Shown here: positions 36,668 through 48,107 of the stretch, piece by piece
Layout of the letters: each line of letters opens with the position of its first letter
Numbering within the stretch: position 1 is the first letter of the stretch
DNA from: Endocarpon pusillum Z07020
Lineage: Eukaryota; Ascomycota; Eurotiomycetes; Verrucariales; Verrucariaceae
Assembly (NCBI RefSeq): GCF_000464535.1
Contig: NW_006916635.1
Location: 1-64,000, forward strand
Length of the DNA stretch: 64,000 bases
Direction of reading: 5' to 3'
Notes under the pieces: model-generated
Told to the model about the DNA's origin: nothing
Databases searched by the model: none
What the model saw: the letters and a program-made list of their open reading frames with translations, nothing else
Translations under genes and position numbers: made by a program

Positions 36668-39155
36668 TCACGATTGATCGAGAATGCCCTTGACCCCCTC
36701 ACTGACTGCTTTACTAGTCTTCAGCGATTTGACGGCTGCTTGCTGGGCCATCATCAACGCGTCTTCTATGCGAGCCCCTGCCCCATTCTTGACTAGAGCA
36801 GCTACCAACACCCCAAGCAGAGTGTCGCCAACACCATTCACACTGACCACGTCCTCTGACTTCACAAGCTCCGCTGGTGGGAACAGTCTCATATAGACTC
36901 CTCCCACTGTCCTTTCCTCTTCACAAGCTCGCCCCAAAATATATGGCGCATAGTCTGGATCTCGTAATCTTGGGTCTCCTGGCGGCAACAGTTGCGACAG
37001 CAGACATCCTTGAGCACCCAGTTTCGTGACAATGGTCCACATGTACGGAAGAAGCTGCAAGCACTGTTGCGGTATTCCTTGATCTACCAGCTGCGAATCA
37101 GTCAATTGGATGAACAGCTCCCTCGAACCACCACTTGGAAGATTTAGGGCATTGATGATTGACCACCAGGATTCAGACTCAAAGAGCAAAGCATCCCGTG
37201 CGGTGTGGTACATTGTCTGGAGCTCGAGGACGTTTGGCGTTACGAGGTCAACGAAGTGATCTGGGATCACGTCATCTGGTTTGATCAGCTTGCTCAGTCG
37301 GGACGATTTTTGCGCAGATACGGGCTCGAATGCGATGCAAGCGTCAATGGACCTTGCGGCCGCACGGATATGCGAGATGATTGAGCTAGACCAATTTCCG
37401 TCAATAATAACCCATCGCGGTCGATGCCGAGTCATGATCTGTTCCCAATGGGCCTTCGAGTCGAGAAGCGGACAAGACAATATGGACATGTCTGCCATTG
37501 CTATCACAAGCTCCTTGTTGGTATCGTTCACTGCAACATACTGTGCCGTCCGGGCGTCTGGGGCCAGGTGAAGCACTTGTATCCCCACGGATGGGAGATC
37601 ACTCGTCCTTACCTGCTCAACAAGCGCACGACCTGTGATATCATCTCCCACCGCACTGCAAAGCAATGTCGAAGCGCCTGCGTAGTGTGCTGCGAGAGCA
37701 ACATTGTGGCCGACGCCACCAACGCTTCGTAAGAAAATTGCTGGGTTGGACGTGTGAGGCAGAGGTTTCACCGAGTTTGCAAAGCCTTCCAGCGGAGCAT
37801 AATCACAACTCAGGTCAGCAGCTAAAGCTCCTGCTACAAGCACATCGTATTGACTGCTGTCAGGGAAAGCAACGGCCGTTGGAGAGTGTACACGGGGTCT
37901 TTCGAATTTTGCTGGTTCAGGAATGAACGAAGAAGCAGTATCAATGCCAATAGCACGTCTACATGCCAGAATTAGCTATATTTAATGTCCCTTGCAGAAG
38001 TTTCCTCACCGCTCGAGGACACCTTTTTCTCTGAGCTCCAGCTTCGCCAGTTCAACCGCAACTTTCGTCCCTCTAACCACATTCGCCGAAATGCCTGCCC
38101 TATTTGCAGTAACAGATCTGCCACCACTGAGTTGTTTGATCTTGTCCAGTATATAAGGTGTATTTGCTGCTCCGTATATCCCTTTACTGGCTGCCTCATC
38201 CACCGCTACTTTGACCCAAGCATCCACTTCCTTCTTCGTCAAGGAGTCTTTCGCAGACACTGGGCCAGCAAACCAGAGACCTGATTGTACCGGAAATCTT
38301 GACTGCGTATAGACAATTGCAGCCGCTTCTTTTTCATCCTTGATGGTTCTTGGGCTCTTGATACCACTATCTCTGACGTAGAACGCGGGCAAGTCAACTG
38401 ATCCGGCGCGGCCATCTGCAAATGTACTAATTCCGACTCCCTGCGTCTCTAAATACTCCAGTGTTCGTGGAAGGTCCAGAAAGCTTTTGCAGCCAGCACT
38501 AATCACAGCAATAGGTGTTCGTCCCAGCTCGGTCAAATCAGCAGATATGTCCAGCGAGTTCTCGCCGCCTTGATGGACACCTCCAAGACCACCCGTAGCA
38601 AAGATCTTTATGCCCGCGAGATGCGCCAAAATCATCGTAGCCGCGATCGTTGTCCCTCCGTTGAGCTTTGTGCCTGCAAGGCCCTAGAGAGTATAAGCCA
38701 ACGCAGCACCAATCGATCCTCATAGCATTACCAACCCAGTAACATATCCCAAGTCTCTTCGTGAGACTTTCAACGTATCTGCCCTTCCTGCGCTGGAAAC
38801 CAGCTCGATCAATTCTTCCGCCTGCATGCCAACCCGAGCGACGCCGTTAAGGACTCCAATCGTGGCGGGTACTCCGCCATTGACACGGACCAAAGATTCG
38901 AGATGGGAGGATAGCGCAACGTTCTCTGGATAAGGAAAGCCTGGATATCATTGGCAATACGCACACAGGATGAGAAGGGGCCATACCATGTGTGTAGATC
39001 GTCGTTTCGAGCGCTACCACTGGCTTGCCATGCTGAAGAGCATCTTGCACTTCTTCGGATACCCTGAAGAAGTCACTGCGCGAGCCGAACTTTTGACGTG
39101 GTGACCTGAGGGATAAGCTGGCAGCTCTACGCAGCCCTCTTGACAGTGGAGGCAT
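36668..39155 (-). CDS. Bifunctional pseudouridine-5'-phosphate glycosidase / pseudouridine kinase
   Basis: Degrades pseudouridine from RNA turnover: the kinase half makes pseudouridine 5'-phosphate and the glycosidase half splits it to uracil and ribose 5-phosphate. Four exons, 38987-39155, 38732-38940, 38010-38683 and 36668-37958 (introns 46, 48, 51 nt), give 780 residues in consistent phase. The N-terminus is Arg/Ser-rich (MPPLSRGLRRAASLSLRS), compatible with mitochondrial import. The glycosidase (IndA/PsuG) domain carries ALETTIYTHGFPYP, GGVPATIGVLNG, TKLNGGTTIAATM and TGGLGGVHQGGE. The PfkB kinase domain has GGVGHNVALAAHYAG near its start and the catalytic GVGDTLLG near its end. Acceptor choice restored GFPYP and GLGLAG, both family-conserved. 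Divergent from the DUF218 gene. Confidence 0.95.
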
Positions 39156-39591
39156 GACGGCCGTGGAGCTGTGAAACAGTCACGTTCTCCTCGGAACTTC
39201 AAATTGCACCAAGCCCGAATGGTCCGATTCCGCTTTTCTTGGCAGGTTGTGCGGAATGTCCGCCAAGACATTGTGACTCCAATCCTAAATCTTGTTAATG
39301 GGATGCCATGAGAGATCGTATGTTGACGAGAGAACCTGCTGGAGATACACAGTAGTCGATCACCTTCTCTCTTTCTCTTCCAACGAACTTTTTCATGCTC
39401 TTGCCCCGCTTTCTCATTTTCCCACCAATTTCCTATCTCAGGTCTCCAGTCCCCGGACATAATTAGTAGTTACGTGAAGAATTGATACAGACGGGGATCA
39501 CGTCTCCCCATGGTAAGCTTAATATAGAGCTATCTCATCCCTCTGGAGGGTCCGCGCGAAGCCATCGCTCTTGCTTCCCCACGGCACCGCC
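39156..39591. promoter_or_regulatory. Divergent promoter of pseudouridine enzyme and DUF218 gene
   Basis: The 436 bases between two divergent starts have no other gene. The first part is pyrimidine-rich on the minus strand. No specific binding site was identified. Confidence 0.4.
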
Positions 39592-40410
39592 ATGGCCACC
39601 TCAAGCCCTGCCGCCGACATCAACCTCATCGCCCGCTTCCTAGCGCACGAGCAGATCCAAGATCTCTCCCAAGCCCCGCCAACAGACTGCATCGTCCTTT
39701 GCGGATCCGCAATCCTCCACTGCGCAGAGACCGTATTCTCTGCCTTGGAAAAGAATCCCAACCTGGCCAGGACACTCGTTATCTGCGGCGGCATCGGGCA
39801 CTCGACCAAACACCTCTACACCACCGTCGCCCAGAGCCCAAGATACGCCGCCCTTCTGCCAGAGATCCAGGCTCGGCCCGAATCACGCGTCCTCGATACC
39901 ATCTTCGAACGCGTCTACGACAGAGCCAGCATCGCGCGAGCAGGTTGCACCATCCTCATCGAGGACCAATCAACCAACTGCGGAGCCAACGCCATGGAAA
40001 CGCGCAAGATCTTAGAAGCGCACAGTATCCCCACGCCGGAATCATTCATCATCGTACAAGATCCTACGATGTCGATACGAACGCTCGCCGCTTTCAGGAA
40101 GACTTATGAGGATATATCTCCTCCTCCGACATTCACGGCCTGTCCGACCTTTATGCCCGAGATGAGGATGCTTGAAGGTAAGCTTGAGTATGTAACAGCG
40201 AGAGGGGTTGATCCAAGTGGATTGTGGGAGTTGGGTCGCTTTTGTGATTTAGTGGTAGGTGAGATTCCGAGGCTGAGAGATGATCCCCAGGGGTACGGTC
40301 CCAAGGGTAGGGGGTTCATTGAGCATGTTGAGATACCTGGTGAGGTGGAGGAAGCTTGGACAAGGCTGGAGAGTGGCATGGCTGGGGGGAGAGTCAGACT
40401 CGCGAGTTGA
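39592..40410 (+). CDS. DUF218 (YdcF/SanA-like) protein
   Basis: A single exon of 272 residues from the ATG at 39592 (MATSSPAAD); the upstream frame extension begins with TTG. Characters of the DUF218/YdcF fold: a strand DCIVLCGSAILHC, TLVICGGIGHST, the acidic block ILIEDQSTNCGANAMETRKIL, and FIIVQDPTMSIRTLAAFRK. The E-x-x-S-x-x-x-x-x-N pattern is the family hallmark. E. coli YdcF binds S-adenosylmethionine, and SanA/ElyC members act in envelope biology. The fungal role is unknown. No signal peptide, so probably cytosolic. It is GC-richer in its 5' half than its neighbours. Confidence 0.85.
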   Translation: MATSSPAADINLIARFLAHEQIQDLSQAPPTDCIVLCGSAILHCAETVFSALEKNPNLARTLVICGGIGHSTKHLYTTVAQSPRYAALLPEIQARPESRVLDTIFERVYDRASIARAGCTILIEDQSTNCGANAMETRKILEAHSIPTPESFIIVQDPTMSIRTLAAFRKTYEDISPPPTFTACPTFMPEMRMLEGKLEYVTARGVDPSGLWELGRFCDLVVGEIPRLRDDPQGYGPKGRGFIEHVEIPGEVEEAWTRLESGMAGGRVRLAS

Positions 40411-40857
40411 TGTTGTAGTTAAGCAAAATGCCTTTTTCTATGCACCCGTAGCATACCAAAGTGATGTAGTAGAGCTTACTAGCAGTATATGCATTTCTGG
40501 TTCTACCGACGCTCTAGGTGTGGGATTGAGATAGTAATAACAACCAATCTCCTACTACTACAAGTATCTGGAACCCAATTAGAAACAGTTAATCGACAGT
40601 GTCATCCAGTAGTTGTCATTCTAAAGACGGGAACACCGAAACGAGCCGCAATTATAATATTTCATGCCAGAAAGTCGCAAGCCGCCTTCACATAGTATGG
40701 AGCGAGCCAATAAGCTACACGAAAGTACAGATCCCTACCAACTACAGTACGGCGTGTATCGTCTCAAGTCTCATACAGAGAAAGGGAGAGGGGCCATAGA
40801 ATATGGACCAACGCGCGGTAATGTGCATGCATTTCATGGTCTAAATGGGTATCGTAT
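40411..40857. other. Intergenic between convergent DUF218 and CCT5 genes
   Basis: This is 3' sequence for both neighbours. No coding potential is visible. Confidence 0.5.
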
Positions 40858-42556
40858 CTAGAACTCGTTTTCGTCACTTCCAGCAATGATGACATTGTTG
40901 ACCTTTAAAACCATGCGGCAGAGCTGGGTCGCTAGGAGCAGCTGTTGTCGCTTGCCAATGAGCGGATCAATGACAAAGTGCTGTCGCATATCTGTGGAAA
41001 AAGGTCAGTCTCGGGTATTTGACTATCCTCAATTCGTACATACCGTTACTTCCTGTCTGCATGCAGTCGACACCCAGTCTTGAGTTCTCCTCCTTCACTT
41101 GCCTCGACTTGATAGATGCTAATGTCTCTATAGGACTTAGACCTGAGTTCTCGGCCAATGCCATCGGCACGGAGTCGAGTGCTTCTGCGAATGCACGCAT
41201 GGCATACTGCTCCAGACCGGGGCTCTTGACAGCGGCATCTTCGACGGCAAGCGAACATGAGATCTCTGCTGCACCTCCGCCATACACGATCCTGTTGTCT
41301 TTGACCAGGTTACGCACAACGCACAGAGCATCATGTAGTGATCGCTTAGCCTCATCGATGATCATCTTATTACTTCCTCTCACGAAGACAGTCACGGCTC
41401 TGGTGTTGGCACAGTCCTCAATAACAAGCATTTTCTCTCTGGTCGTCCCAAAGCTCATCTCACGGACAATGCCGGCCTTTCCGAGTTTTTCTGCGCTCAA
41501 GTCTTCAAATCTAGGCACAATCCTGCCATTGGTTGCAATTGCGATCAATTCAATCTCTGGTCCTCCCACCCATCGTACGGCTGGAAGCTTGTTCTGGAGG
41601 AGCAGATGGTTGGCCTCGTCATCAAAACCCCACTGGCAGATAACAAGATTGGCTCCAGTGTCTTTGATTTGCTGAATCATCTCTGTGAACTTGTGCTTCT
41701 CATACTGCTGTAGTTTCTTGAATTCCTCCACAGAAGTGATATCGAGCTTATGCTTCGTCTTTGGTTTTGGAGGTTCGAAAGCACATGTTAGAATGGCCAG
41801 CTTGGCCTCTTTGACTTGATCTGGCATTTGGGGATGGGAGAAGTCCTTGTCCACAATCACGCCTTTCACAAGTAAGGTGTCCTCTAACGAACCACCAACC
41901 TTTCCATCTACCTTGATCAATTCAAAGTCGACGTCTTTCCTCTCCAGATCTGCAACAGACATGACCGCGTCCACTGCAATTTGTGCGAACTGATCATGCG
42001 CCTTGCTGACTATCTTGCTGCCCAGACTTGTTTTAGCCACTTTAACCAGATTTTCTTGTCTATCCTTTGAAAATGGTATTGTATCACTGATGCTGTCCAG
42101 ATGTGCCACAGCAACCTCACAAGCTTCATCATAGCCGTCAGCTATTCGTATCGGATGTATGCCCTTGTCTATCAGATCGGCAGCTTGCTCCAATAGTGCA
42201 GAGGCCAGCACCACGACTCCGGTTGTTCCGTCCCCTATCTCTTCATCCTGTGACTTGGAGAGCTCTACCAGCAACTTGGCCACATGATTTGATATCTCCA
42301 TTTGGCCTAGGATAGTAGCTCCGTCGTTCGTCACTGTAATGTCACCATCGGGAGATATGAGGATTTTGTCGAGGCCACGCGGCCCGAGAGAGGTTTTGAC
42401 GATGTTGGCAACTGTTCTCGCGGCAACGATGTGGGACTTGACGGCGTCGATTCCATGTGTTCTTTTTCTCTTTCCTTGATCTCGCACTATGATGAAAGGA
42501 CGCCCAGATTCATCCTTCATCACCTGTGCATTCGACATGTCGAGTTGCATAGCCAT
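40858..42556 (-). CDS. CCT5: T-complex protein 1 epsilon subunit (CCT5)
   Basis: A subunit of the cytosolic group II chaperonin CCT/TRiC, which folds actin, tubulin and WD-repeat proteins. Two exons, 41044-42556 and 40858-40991, with a 52-nt intron (GTATGT..CCACAG), encode 548 residues, the usual length. The ATG at 42556 (MAMQLDMSNAQVMKDE) matches the epsilon N-terminus; the open frame upstream is leader. ATPase motifs are intact: KTSLGPRGLDKIL, TNDGATIL, EEIGDGTTGVVVLA with the catalytic Asp, and GGGAAEI. The last exon supplies DMRQHFVIDPLIGKRQQLLL and an acidic end. Essential in yeast. Divergent from the HP1 gene. A 218-codon antisense frame within it is a shadow. Confidence 0.97.
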
Positions 42557-42957
42557 GGTGATATTGATTCCGCGAAAGCGCGACGGGGGTTGTCGAGAGC
42601 CCTTACACAAGTGTCTCAGCGCAAGAGCCTGCTGTAGTTGTCGAACCCTGCTGTGTAACTCAGTCTTGATCACTGTTGGCTACCACAACATGCGATGCTT
42701 TTAATTTTGAAATTTGGAGAAGTGGTATACTGCCAAGATTCTCTCCACGTTGCCAAGATTGAGCTCTCTTTGGATTCCCAGCCATCGCGTCCAGCATTAT
42801 TGTACGGGTGTACGATCGGGCCGTCGCTCTTAAACATCCCTTTGGTTGACCATCCGCCCGCCATACATCTTTCGCGTCGCATAGCAGAGCTGGTCATAGC
42901 TACCTCTTTCCGCATAACTTTACTTAATACATCTTGTCGCAGCATTTCGCCAACATC
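42557..42957. promoter_or_regulatory. Shared divergent promoter of CCT5 and HP1
   Basis: Only 401 bases separate the two start codons, so the genes must share control sequence. No individual site was identified with confidence. Confidence 0.5.
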
Positions 42958-44024
42958 ATGCCTCGTGAGCCAGAACCGATTATCACATCAGAATGGAGGG
43001 ATGGCTAATGGTCACCAGCATTGACAACTGAACCCAGCGATGACGAATCAGTCGGTAGTGACATACCTGCGAAAGCAGTAGAAGACACGAAAGCGGCTGA
43101 GGAACAAGTCAATGGAGAGCTACAAGAAAAAGTCGAAGAAGAGAATGATGCGAAAGATGACGAAACAGAAGCCTCAATAGAAGAAGATGGAGTGTGAGAA
43201 CTGCTCAATGTCATCACCAATGCGATGGAGACTGATTATTTGATGGCAGATATGAGGTGGAAGCTATCAGGTCTCATCGATTCGTGAAGACAGTGAGCTT
43301 AGCCAGCACCATCGACTACCCTTGAAGACGGATTCTGATCCTTTAGAAACTCTTTATGATAGTGAAATGGAAAGGCTATCCTGAGGATCAGAACACAGAA
43401 GAATCTGAAGAGATGCTCAGAGAGTAAGTAATGGATTAGGCGTCCTTCTTCTCCCAACGTCTAACAGCTCCCACAGAGGTGCATCTCTGGTCCTCTACAA
43501 TTATTTCGAATCGATTGGTGGCCGACCTCAGCCACAGTCTAAGCTAGGAAAACGAAAATCATCATCACAGCTTAAGCCGTCCTCAGCCTCACCTGCCCCC
43601 AAAAAATCAAAACGAACAAACGGCAACACCGACGACGACTCAATGGAAGACATCTCTTCCCAGGGCATTCAAAAGACAGGGTCATGGACGCCGAAGAAGG
43701 AGAACTGGGAAAGCGAAATAGCATCAATCGATACGGTGGAGCGAGATCGCGATTCTGGCAAACTATGGGCCTTCATCTATTTTAACAACAACAAGAGGTC
43801 GAAGGTCGGAATGGAGATGGTATACAAACACTGCCCGATTGCAATGCTGAAATTCTATGAGAGACATCTGTCAGTATTTATCATCTTCCCTCAGAGATCT
43901 CCTGGTTTTTGTTCTGGGTCTTGCGGGAGAGGTCTCCGAATGTTGTTTTCGTATTGAGGCTGACCAGATGTGGAGAAAAATAGGAAATTCTATGCCTGAG
44001 GATGAAGTCAGCGAGGAGAAGTGA
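42958..44024 (+). CDS. HP1: Heterochromatin protein 1 homolog (chromo + chromo shadow domains)
   Basis: Binds H3K9-methylated nucleosomes and dimerises to form heterochromatin. Reassembled from six exons: 42958-42964, 43019-43193, 43250-43292, 43347-43423, 43477-43873 and 43968-44024; introns 53-94 nt; 251 residues. The first coding exon is only seven bases, and the resulting MPPL start resembles other fungal HP1 proteins. An acidic N-terminus precedes the chromodomain VYEVEAIRSHRFVK plus LFMIVKWKGYPEDQNTEES, where the Tyr, Trp and Tyr of the methyl-lysine cage are present. A Lys/Ser hinge (GKRKSSSQLK, PKKSKR) follows, then the chromo shadow domain (KENWESEIASIDTVERD, KLWAFIYFNN, CPIAMLKFYERHL). 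The last exon is the least certain; without it translation would read through to 43957. Confidence 0.9.
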
Positions 44025-44464
44025 TTTGCATATTAGCGGTGAGCTACCGAATATGCCAGACACCTCATGTGACCAAAGCTACTCCTACGTTGAGCTTCAA
44101 AGTCGCTTCTCGATGCTTCTGGGGTATGACATTCCCGGGCAAAGGAAAGGATGGGATCGATTTGCTTTCAAACATTGACGCAGGATAGCGAGGCAATTGA
44201 CTAAGGCTTGAGCTTTTAAATCTTCGCTAGCAAGACCAACCTCAGGCCAAATGCTACCTACTGTATTCTACTGTCACCTAATATGCCTTTTACTGCTTTC
44301 ACCCGTTTATACAGAGCACGTTCTCTTCTTCGACAGGCGGTGCCATGTCAACCCTGCATGTTCTGTTGTATCGCTATACGAATGCAATGCTGCAATATAT
44401 GTGCTTCGCTGGTATCAATCCGATATCTCAGCCCGAGTACTCGATACATTTCTGCCCAGCTACT
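44025..44464. other. Intergenic between convergent HP1 and ECM15
   Basis: This is 3' sequence of both genes. The overlapping plus-strand frames from 44251 to 44908 run antisense to ECM15 exons and are not genes. Confidence 0.5.
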
Positions 44465-45473
44465 TCAAGCGACCTTGTTCCTCTTCGCATCCTCACCCTC
44501 ATCTCCTTTCTCCTTCCCTCTCCCATCCTCAGCCAACAACCTCTCGACCACGGTTACCTTATCCGCCATCGATTGCGACTTATCGGTCCTACCGGACCAA
44601 TTCTCCCGGTCAGCTATCTCAGCTCAATCCTTGATCTCTTTGTCCCCATGTTTACCAGACCAGGCAGCCAGCAAAAAGAAGCCGAGCAAAGGGGGAAAGC
44701 GAGCTCACCTCGTCCCCACCCTGATATCCGTCTGCACCCTTACCACCCCCTTCTCATGCAGCATCGTATGTGCTTGGCCGATGAGGCGCATCACTTCGTC
44801 CCAGGGTCCTTCTACGGTGGAGACAAAACCACGTTAGTCACAAGCGTAGGCGTAAAGTGCAGGAGAAACCCCATGAATCCGAGTATCAGCACTCCTTTCC
44901 AACCCTGACATAGACACAGCTGTTGCGCTCGCGGGCTGAACCCATGACATCAAAGGTTAACAAAACGCTTCGAAGAGCCTACGCACGGCGAAGCCACGAA
45001 GAGACGTAACCTGTCACATTGACCGCGTAGCCCCGTTGAGGCATTGATGATACTTAAAGCAACAGGTCTAGATGTCAAGACAGAAAGAACACCCCTCTCA
45101 GCGACCTAGAATGCAGTAAAGACACAGTCGAAAAGAGCGAAATCACAAACACCCTCCCAGCAAAATTCTCCGCAAGCTCATCACCACCACCACCACCACC
45201 ACCACCACCACCACCGTTCAAAATCTAACCCCCCCTCTCCCCCAAGAGTGAAAAGGTAGTGGACATACCAACAGTACTCCCCGCACTATGCATACTAAAC
45301 ACCAACCCACTCTTCTGCAGTAGGCGCTGCACATCGGCGATCTCGCCCGAGACGCTGGCACTCGAGGTGCCGATCGGGATGAGGCAGAAGTCTGCTATGC
45401 ATTTCGGCGGAGTCGGTAGGGCTACAGGGTCTTTCTGGGAGCTGGTGGGGAATGTTTGGGTTTGAGACGTCAT
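44465..45473 (-). CDS. ECM15: UPF0045/MTH1187 family protein (Ecm15-like, thiamine-binding fold)
   Basis: Three exons in consistent phase, 45269-45473, 44709-44811 and 44465-44588, give 143 residues. Family features: IADFCLIPIGTSSASVSGEIADVQRLL, where a Ser/Thr-rich loop follows the first strand; FSMHSAGSTVEGPWDEVM across the first junction; and GVVRVQTDIRVGTRTDKSQSM across the second. The C-terminal tail is charged. This ferredoxin-like fold binds thiamine-like ligands in bacterial relatives; yeast Ecm15 has no firm function. Intron 1 is 457 nt, very long for this genome, and contains a (CAC)n microsatellite; intron 2 is 120 nt. Each junction restores a conserved segment, which supports the model. 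Confidence 0.88.
45182..45215. repeat. (CAC)n microsatellite
   Basis: About eleven uninterrupted CAC units, read as GTG on the strand of the surrounding gene. They lie inside the long first intron of the ECM15-like gene. Confidence 0.95.
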
Positions 45474-45825
45474 GATCGTCGGACTAAGAGGAGCGGCTGG
45501 GTCTTTGTTGGGGCAGCGAGGTTCATGCAGTACTTGGAGTAATAGGAGCGGTCTGGTGGTTGGGTGTGGGGAAGGTTTGAAAGCGGCAGTTGGAATGGAT
45601 GCATCTAAATTGTGGAGAGGTATGCGTGTAAAGACGGCTTGTCCGGAGGAATGGGTAGATATCCATCTTGCGCGGGAAGGTGTTGCCTTTGGTTTTCTTT
45701 CATAGAATCCAGGTCCTAATGCGGTTGTGACTACACGAACGAGATATCAGAACTTTTCATACGTAGTAATCTAGGGCGCGATCTAAGGACTTTTAAGGCA
45801 GATGGATGCTGCTTTGTAAACCATC
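45474..45825. other. Intergenic, ECM15 promoter side
   Basis: This is the upstream sequence of the ECM15-like gene and the 3' flank of the P450 pseudogene. No gene is visible. Confidence 0.4.
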
Positions 45826-47255
45826 TCAGGCGTATATCCGCACGCCGAGATTACTTTTCATTCTACCGCCTGATCCTCGGCGACAATAGTAAAGAGACTT
45901 ATCTGAATCCATGAGTGAAAAAACCCATATTCCATCAAAGCCCTTTCTCTGCGAAACCTCAACCTCGACATCCGCATCCGGCTCTATAACCACGGCGACG
46001 ACGTTTGTGTTGGTTGTCTGTGGTATTGACCATGTACCCGCTGTTGGAACCATATCGAAGAGCATCACAAACATTGAGACCAAAGCCAAAATCTCGTTGG
46101 TGGCGAAATGACGGCCTGGACATAGCGTAGTGCCTCGCCCAAAGGCACGAAACGCCACTGCGTTTTGGCGCTTACCGTGCTCCATCTTGTGCTTCTGGTC
46201 TTTCTTAAAACGTCCGGGATTGAACTCATCCACGTCAGAGCCCCATATCGAAGCATCCTTATGAATCACTCGGCTAGGCATTTGGATCATGGCGTCCTTC
46301 AACAGTGATCGCTCGTCAAGCACGGTGTCTTGCATGACTTGACGAATGGAAGTGCCCATTGAACGATGGCGTAGAACCTCCTGGAATGTGGATGTCAGTA
46401 AATAAAGGACAACTGGTTTTGACACTGGTGATGTCCAGGCTGTAAACTTTGACGCCTTTCTCATCAGTTTTCGATGTCAATATTGAGCCAATCTCGCCTC
46501 GAATGTTCTCCAAGACGTCAGGATAGGAGAAGACGTAGAGAAGCATCCAGAGAGCTGCTGCAGCGGTATAGACAAAGACCGCACGTGGCCCTCCGACCTG
46601 GTACCAGGCAATATCTTCGTTTGATATGCTGTTTCTCGAGCTTGTATCGTATCGATTGCGCGTTAGTATGAGGCATTCTCATGACCCCCGGTATTGAAGT
46701 AATCTTCGAATGCCTTAACGACTCTGCTTCGGCCTACGATTCCTTTGCGTGCTAGAATAGATGGAAGTACTCCGATCAAATTGGTGATAAGGTCACCCTC
46801 GAAATCCCTGGACTTAGGTTTAGCACTTCGACTGTGCAAAAAAAACTATGGTCGACCTTACCAAAAGTTATCCTGTATAGATTGGTCTTTGTAAGGGTTC
46901 TGAAGTCCATACACAGATTTAGTCGTTGCTATTGTGATCGTATTGCGTAGCCACCGGGCAAGACCTCTCTTTACAGGTCTGTCAGAGGTACCTAGCTCGT
47001 CAACTGACGCGGCAATGGTCTGAATCAGTACACGGTTCATCTCATCGAGGTCCGCGCCCGGCGCAAGGGCAGGGCGGATAGCTGCGTAATTTTCCATCGA
47101 CAGGCCCCAATCTCCCTCGTTCTTCATGAGCACACCTAGCCTAGCTCCCTCACCGATTCGTCGTAACAACCCATCCGCCAAGGGCTTTTAACAGCGAAGT
47201 CGAATCCATACCACCTTTGACCTCCTCAGGGATGTTGTCAGGGGCAAACGATGAT
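45826..47255 (-). pseudogene. Cytochrome P450 pseudogene, 5'-truncated and frameshifted
   Basis: The C-terminal part is a good P450: ExxR-like QEVLRHRSMG, then FNPGRF, and the haem loop FGRGTTLCPGRHFA. Upstream pieces (GGPRAVFVYTAAAALWMLL as I-helix region, YSYPDVL-type helix, GMDSTSLLKALADGLLRRI) are in different frames. I see three single-base frame changes: near 47182 (one extra), near 46665 (one missing) and near 46405 (one extra, restoring CPLLLTSTFQEV). A 5' intron-like gap lies at about 46800-46862. Coding similarity stops at about 47255, so the membrane anchor and roughly the first hundred residues are absent. The 5' flank is a TAGTAAGTA-rich AT sequence, possibly an insertion or deletion scar. 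It cannot encode an active enzyme as it stands. Confidence 0.85.
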
Positions 47256-48107
47256 GACTAGTCAATTGTACTAGTAAGTATAGGCAAGTATATACTAGTC
47301 TTAAAGGTAACTTAGTAAGTAAGTAGATGAGGGCTGTACTCTTGTGGCAATTTGCTAAGCTATTTACTTACTGCAGCGAGATGCGGGTGCCATTTCTCCT
47401 GTATAGAAAATCGAAGCATGCCCTAGCTAAATCGGGAAGACGACAATTAGTGCTAACTACTTACTCGCCCGGGCGGGAGGAGGCTCAAGAGGTCATGGGG
47501 GTCCTCGCTGTGGAGCGCTATGACTCAAAATCTCGATTGGTGGTGTGTAGCTGACTAGAAATCTAAGATGCAAAGGTTCGGACGAATAGCTCTCTAGGCG
47601 CCAAGGCTCTACATCGCCTCTATAGACCTGTGAACCTTGATCCATCAAAGTAAATGACCAGGCTTAGAATTAGTCCTTGTTTCGAACGTTGGAGAAATGG
47701 TCTTGCATTTGCCGAAAATTGACCTAACTCAGCTTTGATTAGCTGGAAGTGCTCCGCAGCGACACATACTACGATGGTCAGTCTAGGAACTCAGCTCGAT
47801 CAAGATTGGCCCTGGAAGATCTCATTGCTCGAATCCATTGATTAGGCAGTTATATCGTTAAAGAATCGACCGTCGGGTTATGACACTGCGATCAAGACTC
47901 GACGAGTTCAAGAACAAGCTTTAAACAAGCAAGCAAGATGAATCGGCTCTGAGATCATCGATCTGGATAATGCTAGTGGAGAGCTTCGCAAAACAAAAGG
48001 ATAGGTATAACTGGCTGCATAATCCGTTGAGGCTTTTTTGTTGGTCGGCCCGAAGCCGGCATCGCCAATAAAGTAGTATAGCAATCAAAAGTCAACCGCT
48101 AGGACAG
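47256..48107. other. Intergenic beside P450 break point
   Basis: The first ~90 bases are rich in CTAGTAAGTA-like short repeats (47260-47330). The rest has no supported gene. The missing 5' part of the P450 was not found here. Confidence 0.45.

Noticed and set aside
41019..41675. Plus-strand frame of 218 codons
   Set aside because: It is antisense to CCT5, whose motifs are unmistakable.
44251..44908. Three overlapping plus-strand frames of 127-187 codons
   Set aside because: They lie antisense to exons 2 and 3 and introns of the ECM15-like gene, with low-complexity composition.
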